Below, piece by piece: positions 15,585 to 23,397 of a stretch of DNA of 64,000 nt (its first letter is position 1; each line of letters starts with the position of its first letter). This stretch comes from Streptomyces sp. LUP47B (GTDB taxonomy: Bacteria; Actinomycetota; Actinomycetes; Streptomycetales; Streptomycetaceae), in assembly GCF_001746295.1 (NCBI RefSeq), contig NZ_MJAH01000025.1, positions 24,865 to 88,864 of the forward strand, read 5' to 3'. The notes beneath the pieces are model-generated. The model saw nothing but the letters and a program-made list of their open reading frames with translations. It ran no database searches and was not told where the DNA came from. Position numbers and translations under genes: made by a program.

Positions 15585-16381
15585 ATGCCCTCCAGGGGCA
15601 GTTCCGCCTGGACGTCAGTGTTCCCGGCCGCCTGCCACTTTTCCCGGTAGCGGCGCGCATCGTAGGAGCACTCCTGGCGGGCGTGGAATATCGCCGAGTC
15701 GTCGCCGAGGTCGGGCCGCCACAGGTTCGGGCCCGGGAAGCGGGCGGCCTGCATGCGGGCGGTTATGGCCTCTCCGCAGGACAGGCAGTGCCCGGCCGGA
15801 ATCGCCATCAGTTCCTCGGTCAGGACCATCTGGGCGCGGACCTTGTCCTCGGTCAGTTCGTGGGAGCAGGGCGGGAGTTCGCCGCAGGCCTTGCAGACGG
15901 CGTAGTGCTCGGGCAGCACGTCCCATCGGAAGGAAGCGCGGCCGCGCAGGTGTACGGGCTTGGCCTGGGGCTTGCCGTCGGGGCGCAGGACGACGCTGAC
16001 GGGCCGGTCTCGCCATGTCTCTTGGGTGGGCCGGTCGTCGCGGCGGCGGGGGTCCAGGGGGTGGGCGTCCAGGTGGAGGCTTTGCCAGCGGTCCAGTTCG
16101 TCGGCGAAGGCCTGGTGCCACTTCTCGCCCCACAGGTCCGGGGGAATCTCGCGGACCTCTACCACCCGGTATGGAGAGCGCTGGAAGACGACCAGGGTGT
16201 CCGGCTCGAGGGTGACGATCTGTTCGTCCCGCGTGCGGTCGGCGATGCGGTCGTCGCGGCGCCGCTGCGCGCTGGAGGATTGCCCGTACCGGGAGGGTCC
16301 GAGGCGGGGGAAGGTGACCGCGAAGCCGGTCTTGGTCGGGGTGCGCGGGCTCCAGTACTCCCGCCCGTTGATGGTGACCAT
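15581..16381 (-). CDS. Zinc-knuckle hypothetical protein
   Basis: A 266-aa protein. Two cysteine pairs in the C-terminal half (CKACGELPPCSH at about 165 and CLSCGE at about 200) form a likely zinc-binding unit. The N-terminal half has beta strands (EQIVTLEPDTLVVFQ, YRVVEVREIP). Proteins of this shape are frequent in Streptomyces phages. Function unknown. Confidence 0.6.
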   Translation of the reverse strand: MVTINGREYWSPRTPTKTGFAVTFPRLGPSRYGQSSSAQRRRDDRIADRTRDEQIVTLEPDTLVVFQRSPYRVVEVREIPPDLWGEKWHQAFADELDRWQSLHLDAHPLDPRRRDDRPTQETWRDRPVSVVLRPDGKPQAKPVHLRGRASFRWDVLPEHYAVCKACGELPPCSHELTEDKVRAQMVLTEELMAIPAGHCLSCGEAITARMQAARFPGPNLWRPDLGDDSAIFHARQECSYDARRYREKWQAAGNTDVQAELPLEGM

Positions 16382-16383
16382 GG

Positions 16384-16821
16384 TCAGTCTTCCTTCGTGG
16401 CGGGGATGACGGTGAACTGGCCAGCGTCTTCGCGGATGGTGTCGCCGAACAGGGCCGGGATCCGCTTATCGCCGACGATGACGGTCAGGCCGATCGTCTC
16501 GAGGCGGCCGTTGACGGTGCCGGTGCGCATCTTGGACGGCTCGCACCACTCGAAGATGCTGGTCAGGTTCTCCGGGGTGAGGACGCGCTCGTCGGGCGCG
16601 TAGTCGATGTGGGGCATGCCGGCCATGACCATGGCACCGCAGTACGAGCAGTGGAACTGGCCGATCGGGGCGCCGACCAGCTGCTGCGGCTCCCACGGCC
16701 AGGGACAGCGCTCGCCCATCTCGTTGAGGGGGGCGCTGATGTGGAGGTCGCGGGTGAGGTCGATCTCCTTGGCGTCCTTCGGGTCGATGTCGGTCCAGGC
16801 CTGAACGAGCTTCGCGGTCAC
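16384..16821 (-). CDS. Hypothetical protein with CxxC
   Basis: A 145-aa protein. The start is GTG 16821, overlapping the previous stop (GTGA). CPWPWEP and HCSYCGAM supply cysteines for a metal site at about residues 38-62. The rest is beta-rich. It overlaps none of its other neighbours. Confidence 0.55.
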   Translation of the reverse strand: MTAKLVQAWTDIDPKDAKEIDLTRDLHISAPLNEMGERCPWPWEPQQLVGAPIGQFHCSYCGAMVMAGMPHIDYAPDERVLTPENLTSIFEWCEPSKMRTGTVNGRLETIGLTVIVGDKRIPALFGDTIREDAGQFTVIPATKED

Positions 16822-17498
16822 GTGGTGGGCTCCTTGTTCTCGAGGGCGTTGCGTACGGTCTCCATGGCGGCATCCCAGCCGTTCTCCCACTCCCCGGGAA
16901 TAGCCGTGTCGCTGGGGGGTCCGGCCTCGGCGGCGTCCAGGACGCGCTTCTTGGCTTCGGTGAAGGTGCCGGAGGCGATCTCGATGGCGTGCACGGCGAG
17001 GTTCCGGACACCGCGCAGGATCTTGATGTGCTCGGCGACCTCCTCCATCGTGAGGGGGCGTTCGAGGGCGTCCCAGATCCGCATCTCCGCAACGTCTGCC
17101 ATGTCGGCGGGGACCGCGGTGTCCTTGCGGGCGCGTTCGGCTTCCTTCTGCCAGGCGGCGGCGAGCTTCTGCATTGCGGCCAGGCGCGGTTCGGCCTCGG
17201 CGAGTTTAGCGGCGCGGGCCTGCTCAAGCTCGCGGGTCAGTCGCTTGACTTCGGCCTCGGCCGCCTCGGTCTGTTGCTCCAGGTGGGCCAGGCGGGCACG
17301 TCCGGACTTGGTGCAGGCCTTGAGCGCGAAGTGTTCGGCTTCTTCGGCCCAATCGATCAGGTTGGGCCAGGTCAGGGTGGGGCTGGCTTTGAGGACGCGG
17401 GCGAGTTCGTCGTGCCAGTGCGCCAGGTGCTCCTCCGGCATCCGAGCGGGCTGGTCGGTCACGAGGTGCTGGGAGCAGGTCGGCGGCTGGTCGGTCAC
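16818..17498 (-). CDS. Coiled-coil protein
   Basis: A 226-aa protein. GTG 17498 has GGGAGGT 5 nt upstream, a better start than upstream alternatives. Residues 65-125 form a long coiled coil (RLAHLEQQTEAAEAEVKRL, RELEQARAAKLAEAEPRLA). Short hydrophobic turns follow. A structural or DNA-associated role is possible; no family recognised. Confidence 0.6.
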   Translation of the reverse strand: MTDQPPTCSQHLVTDQPARMPEEHLAHWHDELARVLKASPTLTWPNLIDWAEEAEHFALKACTKSGRARLAHLEQQTEAAEAEVKRLTRELEQARAAKLAEAEPRLAAMQKLAAAWQKEAERARKDTAVPADMADVAEMRIWDALERPLTMEEVAEHIKILRGVRNLAVHAIEIASGTFTEAKKRVLDAAEAGPPSDTAIPGEWENGWDAAMETVRNALENKEPTT

Positions 17499-17500
17499 TG

Positions 17501-17935
17501 CTACCTCCCGAAGATCGAGTCGTATATGGATTCGACGCGTTCGCGTATCCGCCGGTCTTCGACATGGTCCGGGGCGACGCATTCGTCTCGGCCGCAGCCG
17601 GCTCTCACGCGCCCTTCGGGGTCTCTGCCGTGCCGGATGAGGAAAGCGATGCGGTAGGCGGACCAGGCTCGCTTTTGGTAGCGGAAGACGGGGCAGCCAT
17701 TGCTGTTGCGGTGTCCCTTCCAGAGGGCATGGCCGTCGGGGGCGAGGGTGACGCGCTGCCAGAACATGTCTTCGGGGCTTGCTGCGGGTTTCCTGCCGCC
17801 GACTCCCGTGTTTGGGATGTGGAGGGCTTTTCGGGCGGCGGCGACGTGGCGGCGGTGGATGTCGAGTTGTTGGGCTATGTGGGTGTTCGAGTGTCCGTTG
17901 TGGAGGAGGTGGGCGATGTCGGAGCGGACTTTCAC
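17501..17935 (-). CDS. HNH-type endonuclease with N-terminal HTH
   Basis: A 144-aa protein. Residues 4-40 (IAHLLHNGHSNTHIAQQL, RRHVAAARKAL) form an HTH. Residues 68-130 follow the HNH pattern of phage endonucleases: WKGHRNSNGCPVF, SAYRIAFLIRHGRDPEG, then CGRDECVAPDHVEDR, whose Cys pair and His supply metal-binding residues. Size and layout match small phage homing-type nucleases. It sits inside the leftward accessory operon, so it may be a genuine operon member or a mobile insert. Confidence 0.75.
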   Translation of the reverse strand: MKVRSDIAHLLHNGHSNTHIAQQLDIHRRHVAAARKALHIPNTGVGGRKPAASPEDMFWQRVTLAPDGHALWKGHRNSNGCPVFRYQKRAWSAYRIAFLIRHGRDPEGRVRAGCGRDECVAPDHVEDRRIRERVESIYDSIFGR

Positions 17936-17954
17936 GGGATTGGGTCTCCTTTCG

Positions 17955-18197
17955 TTAGAGGCTTTCCAGGGTCGGGGCGAAGTAGAAGAGCTCGAGGGCG
18001 GTTTGGCCGGGGATGGTGTCGGGGGCGGGTGGCACGGGTGCGGGCTTGAGCCGGGGCATGGCGCGGGCGCGGCGGCGCTGCTTCGGCGGGATCAGGCCGC
18101 GGTCCCGACCGCACTTCTCGCCGAACCCCCGCAGCTGGGACTCCTCGCTGGTCAGGCGCCGGGGGCAGAACCGGCAGCTGGTGCGCCGCTCCGTCAC
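17955..18197 (-). CDS. DUF6011-like zinc protein
   Basis: An 80-aa protein. CRFCPRRLTSEES followed by GFGEKCGRD is the DUF6011 pattern (CxxC, then S...G(F/Y)GxxC), a small zinc-binding domain seen in actinophage proteins. The rest is basic and Pro-rich. Confidence 0.7.
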   Translation of the reverse strand: MTERRTSCRFCPRRLTSEESQLRGFGEKCGRDRGLIPPKQRRRARAMPRLKPAPVPPAPDTIPGQTALELFYFAPTLESL

Positions 18198-18475
18198 GTT
18201 GGCCTCCTCCTGCGGAGGTTGCGGACGGGCATGACGTCCGCCGTCCCGTCGGCGCGCTGAATACAGACGTTGCGGGGGCCCAACTTGCCCGTGGTGACGT
18301 GGGGGAGGTCGAGTGTGCGGTGGCCAGCGACGGGCCCGTAGCGGACGACGACGTGCACGGGCTGCCAGTCGCGGGGGCCGCGGTTCTCCCAGTACAGGGC
18401 CGGCGGCTCCGGGGTGGTGGCCTGTGTGGGGATGTCCAGGGCGAGCTGCTGCGTGCCGGTCCGGCCGCTAGCCAT
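18194..18475 (-). CDS. Small hypothetical protein
   Basis: A 93-aa protein, starting in a TGATG overlap. It is beta-rich and basic at the end (RNLRRRRPT). It may be an RNA- or DNA-binding protein; no family recognised. Confidence 0.55.
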   Translation of the reverse strand: MASGRTGTQQLALDIPTQATTPEPPALYWENRGPRDWQPVHVVVRYGPVAGHRTLDLPHVTTGKLGPRNVCIQRADGTADVMPVRNLRRRRPT

Positions 18476-19011
18476 CAGGCATCCTGGCCGGTAGCGGCCG
18501 GGAAGACGTCCGGGTGCGCGGTCTTCCAGTCCAGCCAGCGCTTCGGGTAGATGCCGTGGTCGAGGTCCATTACCTGCTCCAGGGACAGCGGCCCGGGGTG
18601 CTTGGCGTACTCGTGCTCGCCGCCGCGCACCTTGGGCCCGGTGGGCACGAACAGAGGCCCGTACTGCCAGGTGACGACTCGGTAGCCCCAGTCGTCGGGC
18701 CCGTACTTCACGAACACGCGGGTGACGACGCGCCCTTCGACGTCGAGGGGGCGCTTCAGCATGCGCTGGCGTTCCCGGTCGCCGAGGAAGTAGTGGATGT
18801 ACTCGTCGATGTACGAGGCGAGCATGGCGGCTTCGGTGTCGGTGGGTCGCTCCTGGCTGCCCCAGCTGTAGGGGCCGGTGTCGACGTCGATCCATGCGGC
18901 GATGTACTTCCACTCCGGGTTGAAGCTGGAGACGACGGGGATGCGCAGTGCGGTGAGCGGGTCGTCCTGGTTGGCGTCGGTGCCGAACGGCCATGCGGTG
19001 GTCTTGGGCAC
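18475..19011 (-). CDS. Hypothetical protein
   Basis: A 178-aa protein. GTG 19011 follows AAGGAGG, and this start removes an N-terminal extension overlapping the previous gene. Several Trp/Tyr residues (YIAAWIDVDTGPYSWG, GYRVVTWQYGPLF) point to a compact soluble domain. Function unknown. Confidence 0.6.
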   Translation of the reverse strand: MPKTTAWPFGTDANQDDPLTALRIPVVSSFNPEWKYIAAWIDVDTGPYSWGSQERPTDTEAAMLASYIDEYIHYFLGDRERQRMLKRPLDVEGRVVTRVFVKYGPDDWGYRVVTWQYGPLFVPTGPKVRGGEHEYAKHPGPLSLEQVMDLDHGIYPKRWLDWKTAHPDVFPAATGQDA

Positions 19012-19013
19012 GG

Positions 19014-19802
19014 TCAGGCCTCCTTGGCGGGCGAGATGCCGCAGTCCGGCGCGCATAGTTCGTGGTCGCCTTCTGCGTGGGCCATCAGCCGCTCGTGCGT
19101 GGTGCACGGCTCACCGCCCGGCTCGCAGCCCCCGACGCTGCACGGGGTGGCCACGTACTCGGCCTCGTTCGCCTTCCGCTGGAAGCGCTCCATGAGCCGG
19201 AAGGCCGCGTCGGCGTGCCCGTTGAGGTTCTTGGCGGTGTAGACGGCGCCGGCTTCGTCGCAGATGTCGGCGACCTCGCGCAGGATGTCGGGCCGGTCGA
19301 TGGGCGGCGGCAGCACGGCCAGCACCGCGTCCACGTCTTCCGTGGCATCGAAGTCGTTGCGCAGGTGCAGTTCGTGGAGCACCCGGGCGAGCTCTAGGCG
19401 TACCTCGGCGGGCTGTCCGGTGGGCGACGCGGCAGCAGCCGGCAGTTCGGCGAGGATTCCCGCGACGGCGCGGCACACGCGGTCGTGTTGCCCCGGGAAT
19501 GTCGGGGTGTGGGGGCCGGGGATGGCTACGGCGTCCCAGAGGGCGTCGGCCTGCTGGACGGTGAGGCCGTGCGTCTGTCCGGTGGGCGGCGCGGCGGTCG
19601 GGGTCTCCTCGTCGTCGCCGTCCTCGATCCGCTGGATCACGGCCCGCATCTCGTCCGCCCACTCGGCGGGCACGTGGATGGGCACGTTGTCGCTGCGGCA
19701 CGGTTCGGTGGCGAGGTGGCCGTGGTTGTCGCCGCGCCAGCACCACCAGCCGACCTGCGACAGCTGCTCGTCGGCGGCCTGCGGAGTCTGGTTGTGGGTC
19801 AT
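19014..19802 (-). CDS. Hypothetical protein with C-terminal Cys cluster
   Basis: A 262-aa protein. A WWCWRGDNHGH segment opens the protein and a Cys-rich tail (CSVGGCEPGGEPC, CAPDCG) ends it, both possible zinc sites. The middle is helical. It belongs to a mosaic protein type frequent in Streptomyces phages. Function unknown. Confidence 0.6.
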   Translation of the reverse strand: MTHNQTPQAADEQLSQVGWWCWRGDNHGHLATEPCRSDNVPIHVPAEWADEMRAVIQRIEDGDDEETPTAAPPTGQTHGLTVQQADALWDAVAIPGPHTPTFPGQHDRVCRAVAGILAELPAAAASPTGQPAEVRLELARVLHELHLRNDFDATEDVDAVLAVLPPPIDRPDILREVADICDEAGAVYTAKNLNGHADAAFRLMERFQRKANEAEYVATPCSVGGCEPGGEPCTTHERLMAHAEGDHELCAPDCGISPAKEA

Positions 19803-19993
19803 GGTCGCAGTTCCCCTCGGTGCTGGAGCTCGGTGCGGAAGAGGTGGGCGACGGCGGGCAGTTCGTCACCGGGCTGCGCCGGACGGAAGCGGGCGGCCTG
19901 AGCGGCGTGGGTGTTGGCGAGGCTGAGGGCGGTCTGGAGAACCTCGGTGGGCTCCTCGCGGAACGGCCGGCCTGTGGGCTGCGGGTTGGTCAC
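19799..19993 (-). CDS. Small hypothetical protein
   Basis: A 64-aa protein from GTG 19993, with GGAGGCGA upstream and an ATGA overlap with the next gene. It is basic/acidic mixed, with a helix at EVLQTALSLANTHAAQAARF. Function unknown. Confidence 0.55.
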   Translation of the reverse strand: MTNPQPTGRPFREEPTEVLQTALSLANTHAAQAARFRPAQPGDELPAVAHLFRTELQHRGELRP

Positions 19994-20059
19994 GGGCGTC
20001 GCCTCCAGGGGCGGTTGAGGGCGTGGTTCAGGCTCTCGCAGGTGCGGGCATGACGTTGC

Positions 20060-20080
20060 CCCCGCCCAGTCGGGGCGGGG
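20060..20080 (-). terminator. Hairpin inside operon C
   Basis: CCCCGCCC and GGGCGGGG form an 8-bp stem with a 5-nt loop between the first gene (20325-20089) and the rest of operon C. No T-tail. It may reduce read-through to the downstream genes. Confidence 0.4.
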
Positions 20081-20088
20081 GCGGGGGG

Positions 20089-20325
20089 TTAGGCGGGGAG
20101 GATTTCGGTGTGCTGGGTCCATCCCTTCATGTAGCGAGTGACGGCGTGGTCGGTGGTGACGTAGGCGCGGAGGCCAGGGTGGGGGGAGGTGAGGTTTTCG
20201 GTGAATTCGATGTAGTCGGGGTGGATGGTGGTGCCGACGGTGCCGGTCTTGATGAACTTGGTGGTGCCCTGGGGGGTGGTGCGGGTGATGCGGATGGTGG
20301 TGCCGGGGGTGAGGTTGGTGGTCAT
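20089..20325 (-). CDS. Small hypothetical protein, first gene of operon C
   Basis: A 78-aa protein, Thr-rich and beta-rich (TTIRITRTTPQGTTKFI, then YIEFTENL), possibly a small beta-barrel. It is placed 38 nt after the -10 box of promoter copy 3, with GGGGG upstream of ATG. Confidence 0.65.
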   Translation of the reverse strand: MTTNLTPGTTIRITRTTPQGTTKFIKTGTVGTTIHPDYIEFTENLTSPHPGLRAYVTTDHAVTRYMKGWTQHTEILPA

Positions 20326-20363
20326 GGGTGCCCCCAGGGGTTGTGGTGCGGTGTGGTGGTTCC

Positions 20364-20392
20364 ACCGTAACCCATAGTTCATGGCATAGCAA
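20364..20392 (-). promoter_or_regulatory. Shared regulon promoter, copy 3
   Basis: On the minus strand, -35 TTGCTA at 20392-20387, 17-bp spacer TGCCATGAACTATGGGT and -10 TACGGT at 20369-20364. The spacer differs from copy 1 at only two bases. It drives the leftward accessory operon. Confidence 0.8.
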
Positions 20393-20458
20393 TGGCGTGA
20401 CGGCATTCCCGCACCCCGTAACCCCCACCTACGCCCACGCGTTGACCCAGACGTGACG

Positions 20459-20495
20459 AAGGGCCCGGCCGGAATCCACTCCCGACCGGGCCCTT
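20459..20495. terminator. Strong hairpin between divergent units
   Basis: AAGGGCCCGG and CCGGGCCCTT form a perfect 10-bp stem with a 17-nt loop, read AAGGG...CCCTT on both strands. It lies upstream of promoter copy 3 and of the rightward gene 20569, so it may insulate the two units. It could also be a protein-binding site. Confidence 0.55.
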
Positions 20496-20568
20496 GCCAC
20501 ACCCCGCCCCCTACCAACCGGCCCCACACCGGTGCACCCTGGACGGCAGTCGACAACCAGGGCGGTGG

Positions 20569-20694
20569 ATGCCGGTGAACTGTCCCAACTGTGGCGGCCA
20601 GGCTCAGCAGGGCCCGGATGGGTCGTGGTCGTGTCCTCAGTGCGGTCCGATCTCGGGTTCGACACCCGGTCCGCGGGTAGGGTCGCCGTCGTGA
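20569..20694 (+). CDS. Zinc-ribbon mini-protein
   Basis: A 41-aa protein. CPNCGG and CPQCG, 16 residues apart, form a classic zinc ribbon. The stop overlaps the next GTG. A ribosome-binding site is weak (GGGCGGTGG). Confidence 0.6.
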   Translation: MPVNCPNCGGQAQQGPDGSWSCPQCGPISGSTPGPRVGSPS

Positions 20695-20936
20695 CCCGCC
20701 CCGTGAAGCCCGCCGCGTCCAGACTGCCGGATCAGAGCCCGGTGCAGACTGCTGCTGCCGCAGCCGCGTTCCTCGCCGGCCAGGAGATCACCACGACGGA
20801 CTGCCGGGAGTGCGGCACGCAGACTTCCGGGGTGAACGGCCGGTATTCCTGCGGCGTTTGCGGGTGGTCTAACCACTGGTCAGAGGGCCACACGGTGTTG
20901 CCGCCCGCGAGCGAGGATCCCGACTTCAAGCCGTGA
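20691..20936 (+). CDS. Zinc-ribbon hypothetical protein
   Basis: An 81-aa protein from GTG 20691 (GTGA overlap). CRECGTQTSG and CGVCGWSN form a second zinc ribbon, preceded by an Ala/Gln helix. Together with the upstream 41-aa protein it makes a two-gene unit of zinc proteins. Function unknown. Confidence 0.6.
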   Translation: MTRPVKPAASRLPDQSPVQTAAAAAAFLAGQEITTTDCRECGTQTSGVNGRYSCGVCGWSNHWSEGHTVLPPASEDPDFKP

Positions 20937-20950
20937 GGAACTGGTGCGGA

Positions 20951-21223
20951 CTACTCGGCCCGCGCATACCGGCCCTCCGGATAGTCGCCGAACAAGTGGA
21001 TGCCCTTTTCTGTCTCCGAGCGTTCCGGTGATGTAGAAGTGGCCGGCCAGTGGCTGATGACGTGCTCGGCGTCGACCAGGACGTAGTCGTGGTAGCCGTC
21101 GAAGTCGCCAGGGGAGTCGGCGATGCCGATGTGGATGGGTGCGTCTTCGGGGAGGTGGGCGATGGCTTCCCGAAGCTTGCGCGCGGTCCAGACGGTCGGC
21201 TTGTGGTCAAGGTTGTCGGGCAT
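20951..21223 (-). CDS. DUF6225-like protein
   Basis: A 90-aa protein. VWTARKLREAIAHLPEDAPI matches the DUF6225 pattern (VWTxxxLRxAxxxLPxDxPI) of small Streptomyces proteins (recalled, not searched). Function unknown. Confidence 0.65.
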   Translation of the reverse strand: MPDNLDHKPTVWTARKLREAIAHLPEDAPIHIGIADSPGDFDGYHDYVLVDAEHVISHWPATSTSPERSETEKGIHLFGDYPEGRYARAE

Positions 21224-21284
21224 GCTGGGAGGCTATCCACTCGTGCCGTGGTGCGGGTGCATCTGTGACGCCTGACGCGAAGCA

Positions 21285-21311
21285 ACCCCCGGTCGGATAG
21301 CGACCGGGGGT
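21285..21311 (-). terminator. Strong terminator-like hairpin
   Basis: ACCCCCGGTCG, GATAG loop, CGACCGGGGGT form a perfect 11-bp stem. It follows the leftward gene ending at 21329, with TTGCTTC downstream on the minus strand. Confidence 0.75.
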
Positions 21312-21328
21312 CCTCCAGCAGGGCGGCG

Positions 21329-21562
21329 CTACGGGCTTGCTGGTGGCCGCAGCCTGTAGTGGGGGCAGCGGTCCGGGTCGCCCCAGGACGTCTTGTGGGC
21401 CACGGTCGATCCGCACCAGGGGCACGGGAGAACGGGATACTGCGCGCTGCCTTCGACGCCGCAGTGGCCGACGTCCCCGAACTCGGTGCTGGAGTACACG
21501 GCGATGGCGGGCCGGCCGCAGGTGCACAACTCGCCGGTCTCCGCCAGACGCTGCTCGCTCAT
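21329..21562 (-). CDS. Zinc-binding small protein
   Basis: A 77-aa protein from ATG 21562. CTCGRP and CPWCGST with an additional C...H (DRCPHY) form a zinc site. It lies directly before a strong terminator. Function unknown. Confidence 0.6.
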   Translation of the reverse strand: MSEQRLAETGELCTCGRPAIAVYSSTEFGDVGHCGVEGSAQYPVLPCPWCGSTVAHKTSWGDPDRCPHYRLRPPASP

Positions 21563-21578
21563 CAGCCCCTCCGGGACG

Positions 21579-22166
21579 TCAGTGGATGTCGGGAACGTAC
21601 AGGCCGGCGGCCGCCCCGATCTGCACGACATCCATCGTGGGCTGCAACGCGGACGGCTTCCACCCGGTGGCCTCCTGGATAAAGCCGCCACTGTTCGCCA
21701 CCGTGGCATTCCACCCACGGTCCACCACGGGTAGCCGCAGCCAGTTCAGCCGCTCCCCAGTCTCCTCGTTCACCGGGTGCGTGAAGTGCGTCAGGAAGTT
21801 CTCCGGCGGCACGTCCCCGAACAGCTTCACCAGCTGGGGGTCTGGTGGGGTGGTCAGCGTGTGAGGAGCCCACTCGTAGATGCCGGTGATCTCGGGCAAG
21901 GTGACGGTCCAGTAGATCTGAACTTCGCCCGGCCGAAAAAGGTCCGGCCACTTCCGGTGGTCGCTGTTCGCGTTCCCGTCAGCCCACAGCCGCCACAGAT
22001 CAGCGGCGCTGATCTCGTCTGGCGAGTAGTCGTCCGCGATGCCGGCACCGCTCGGCTCGGCGAGCAGAACGAGTTCGACGGTCTGGGTGTATCGGCTCTC
22101 ACGATTGGAGAACGTCCACTTGGTGCCGGGCGGGTAGGGCTGCACGGTGTTCTTGGCGCGGGGCAT
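21579..22166 (-). CDS. Hypothetical protein
   Basis: A 195-aa acidic, Trp-rich protein from ATG 22166. It has a beta-rich start (QTVELVLLAEPSG) and a DLWRLWADGN helix. The WNATVANSGGFIQEATGW region looks globular. No family recognised; it forms a two-gene leftward unit with the zinc protein. Confidence 0.6.
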   Translation of the reverse strand: MPRAKNTVQPYPPGTKWTFSNRESRYTQTVELVLLAEPSGAGIADDYSPDEISAADLWRLWADGNANSDHRKWPDLFRPGEVQIYWTVTLPEITGIYEWAPHTLTTPPDPQLVKLFGDVPPENFLTHFTHPVNEETGERLNWLRLPVVDRGWNATVANSGGFIQEATGWKPSALQPTMDVVQIGAAAGLYVPDIH

Positions 22167-22262
22167 GAAGGCAGTCTTCCAGCCGGCACCGACAACCGGG
22201 CCGTCTTCCGGTGGGCCCGCGCGCGGGGCACAGTAGCGGTGGGCTTCGGAGGGGGATGCCGG

Positions 22263-22427
22263 GTGAACTTCGTCTTCTCGTGCGGCTGGTGCGGCGAGGA
22301 CTGCGTGGTCTGGGGCCAGCCCATCATGTCCTGGTGGTCGCAGAAGTACTGGGTGGATGACTTCGACTGCTGGAACTGCGGGACGACCTGCACCCCACAC
22401 GACCCGCCCTGGACTGAAGCCGACTGA
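22263..22427 (+). CDS. Cys/Trp-rich mini-protein
   Basis: A 54-aa protein from GTG 22263, preceded by GGAGGGGGA. CGWCGEDC near the start and CWNCGTTC near the end make two CxxC pairs, a probable zinc ribbon, with four Trp between. It is bounded by a terminator on its right. Confidence 0.6.
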   Translation: MNFVFSCGWCGEDCVVWGQPIMSWWSQKYWVDDFDCWNCGTTCTPHDPPWTEAD

Positions 22428-22431
22428 CGCC

Positions 22432-22460
22432 GGCGCCCCCAGACCGGATCCGGGGGCGCC
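22432..22460. terminator. Bidirectional hairpin between convergent genes
   Basis: GGCGCCCCC and GGGGGCGCC form a 9-bp stem with an 11-nt loop. It separates the rightward mini-protein gene from the leftward helicase gene. Confidence 0.75.
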
Positions 22461-22467
22461 GCGCGCG

Positions 22468-23397
22468 TCAGGGATACTGCGCCATGTCGACAAACCGTCC
22501 GTAGTGTCCCTGGTACGCCACGACGATGTTGGCGGCAGGACCGTGGCGATGCTTGGCCACGAACAGGTCGGCCTCGCCGACGCGCGGGGTGTCCCTCTCG
22601 TACGCGTCGTCACGGTGCAGCAGGATCAGCGTGTCGGAAGCGAAGGTGATGGCCCCGGATTCCCGCAGATCGTCCAGGCGTGGCCGCTTGTCCGCTCGCT
22701 GCTCGGGGCTCCGGTTCAGATGGGATGTGGCGACGACGGGAATGTTCAGCTCACGCGCCATCGTCTTCAGATCACGCACCACGTCTCCCACCTCACGCTC
22801 TCGCAGGTCGCTGCGCTTCTCGGGGCGAACGTCCTGAATGCCGTCGATGGCCACCAGGCGGACGTCCCGTTTCTCCACCATCTCGGCCGTCTCCAGTTGG
22901 ATACGCCGCATGTCGGCGCGGGGGATGTCCCTGATGGACAGAGGCGCCGCCACGACCGTGGGCAGTCGCCGGACGAGGCGTGCCCAGTCCTCCTCGGTCA
23001 TGGTCCCGGCGCGCATGTGGTGAATGGCGATGCGAGACTCTGCGGCCACCACCCGGCGGGTGAAGGACTGGCGGTTCTCCTCCAGCGTGAAGACCAGGGT
23101 GGGGATGCCGTTCTTGATGGCGTTGTGGCGGCAGATGTCCGACAGGAAGGTGGTCCGGCCCACGGCCGGCCTGGAGGCCACCACGGTCAGAGAGCCGGGC
23201 TCCAGGCCCCGCGTCAGGTAGTCGAGTTCCTCGAAACCTGTACCGAGCCCGGTCAACGTGTCGCCGCCCCCCTGCGCCACGGTCTCCAAGGTGTCCACCA
23301 GGCCTTCGCAGATGTCACCGATGAGGTCTGAGGCTTCCGCACCGGCTTCCTCGGTGGCGCCCGCCTGTTCCGTGATCGCTTCTTTTGCTTCAGCCAC
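22468..23397 (-). CDS. DnaB-type helicase core, replication protein
   Basis: A 309-aa protein. Residues 50-309 match the RecA-like C-terminal domain of DnaB: TGFEELDYLTRGLEPGSLTVVAS, a Walker-A-like loop at 75-83 (SRPAVGRTT), Walker B at about 180 (LVAIDGIQDV), ATSHLNRSPEQR, and KHRHGP near the end, as in the arginine-finger region. The N-terminal DnaB domain is replaced by a 45-aa acidic stretch. The Walker A Lys is Arg81, unusual for an active ATPase. It overlaps the Rep-like gene (ATGA), so it probably works with it in plasmid replication. Confidence 0.85.
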   Translation of the reverse strand: MAEAKEAITEQAGATEEAGAEASDLIGDICEGLVDTLETVAQGGGDTLTGLGTGFEELDYLTRGLEPGSLTVVASRPAVGRTTFLSDICRHNAIKNGIPTLVFTLEENRQSFTRRVVAAESRIAIHHMRAGTMTEEDWARLVRRLPTVVAAPLSIRDIPRADMRRIQLETAEMVEKRDVRLVAIDGIQDVRPEKRSDLREREVGDVVRDLKTMARELNIPVVATSHLNRSPEQRADKRPRLDDLRESGAITFASDTLILLHRDDAYERDTPRVGEADLFVAKHRHGPAANIVVAYQGHYGRFVDMAQYP

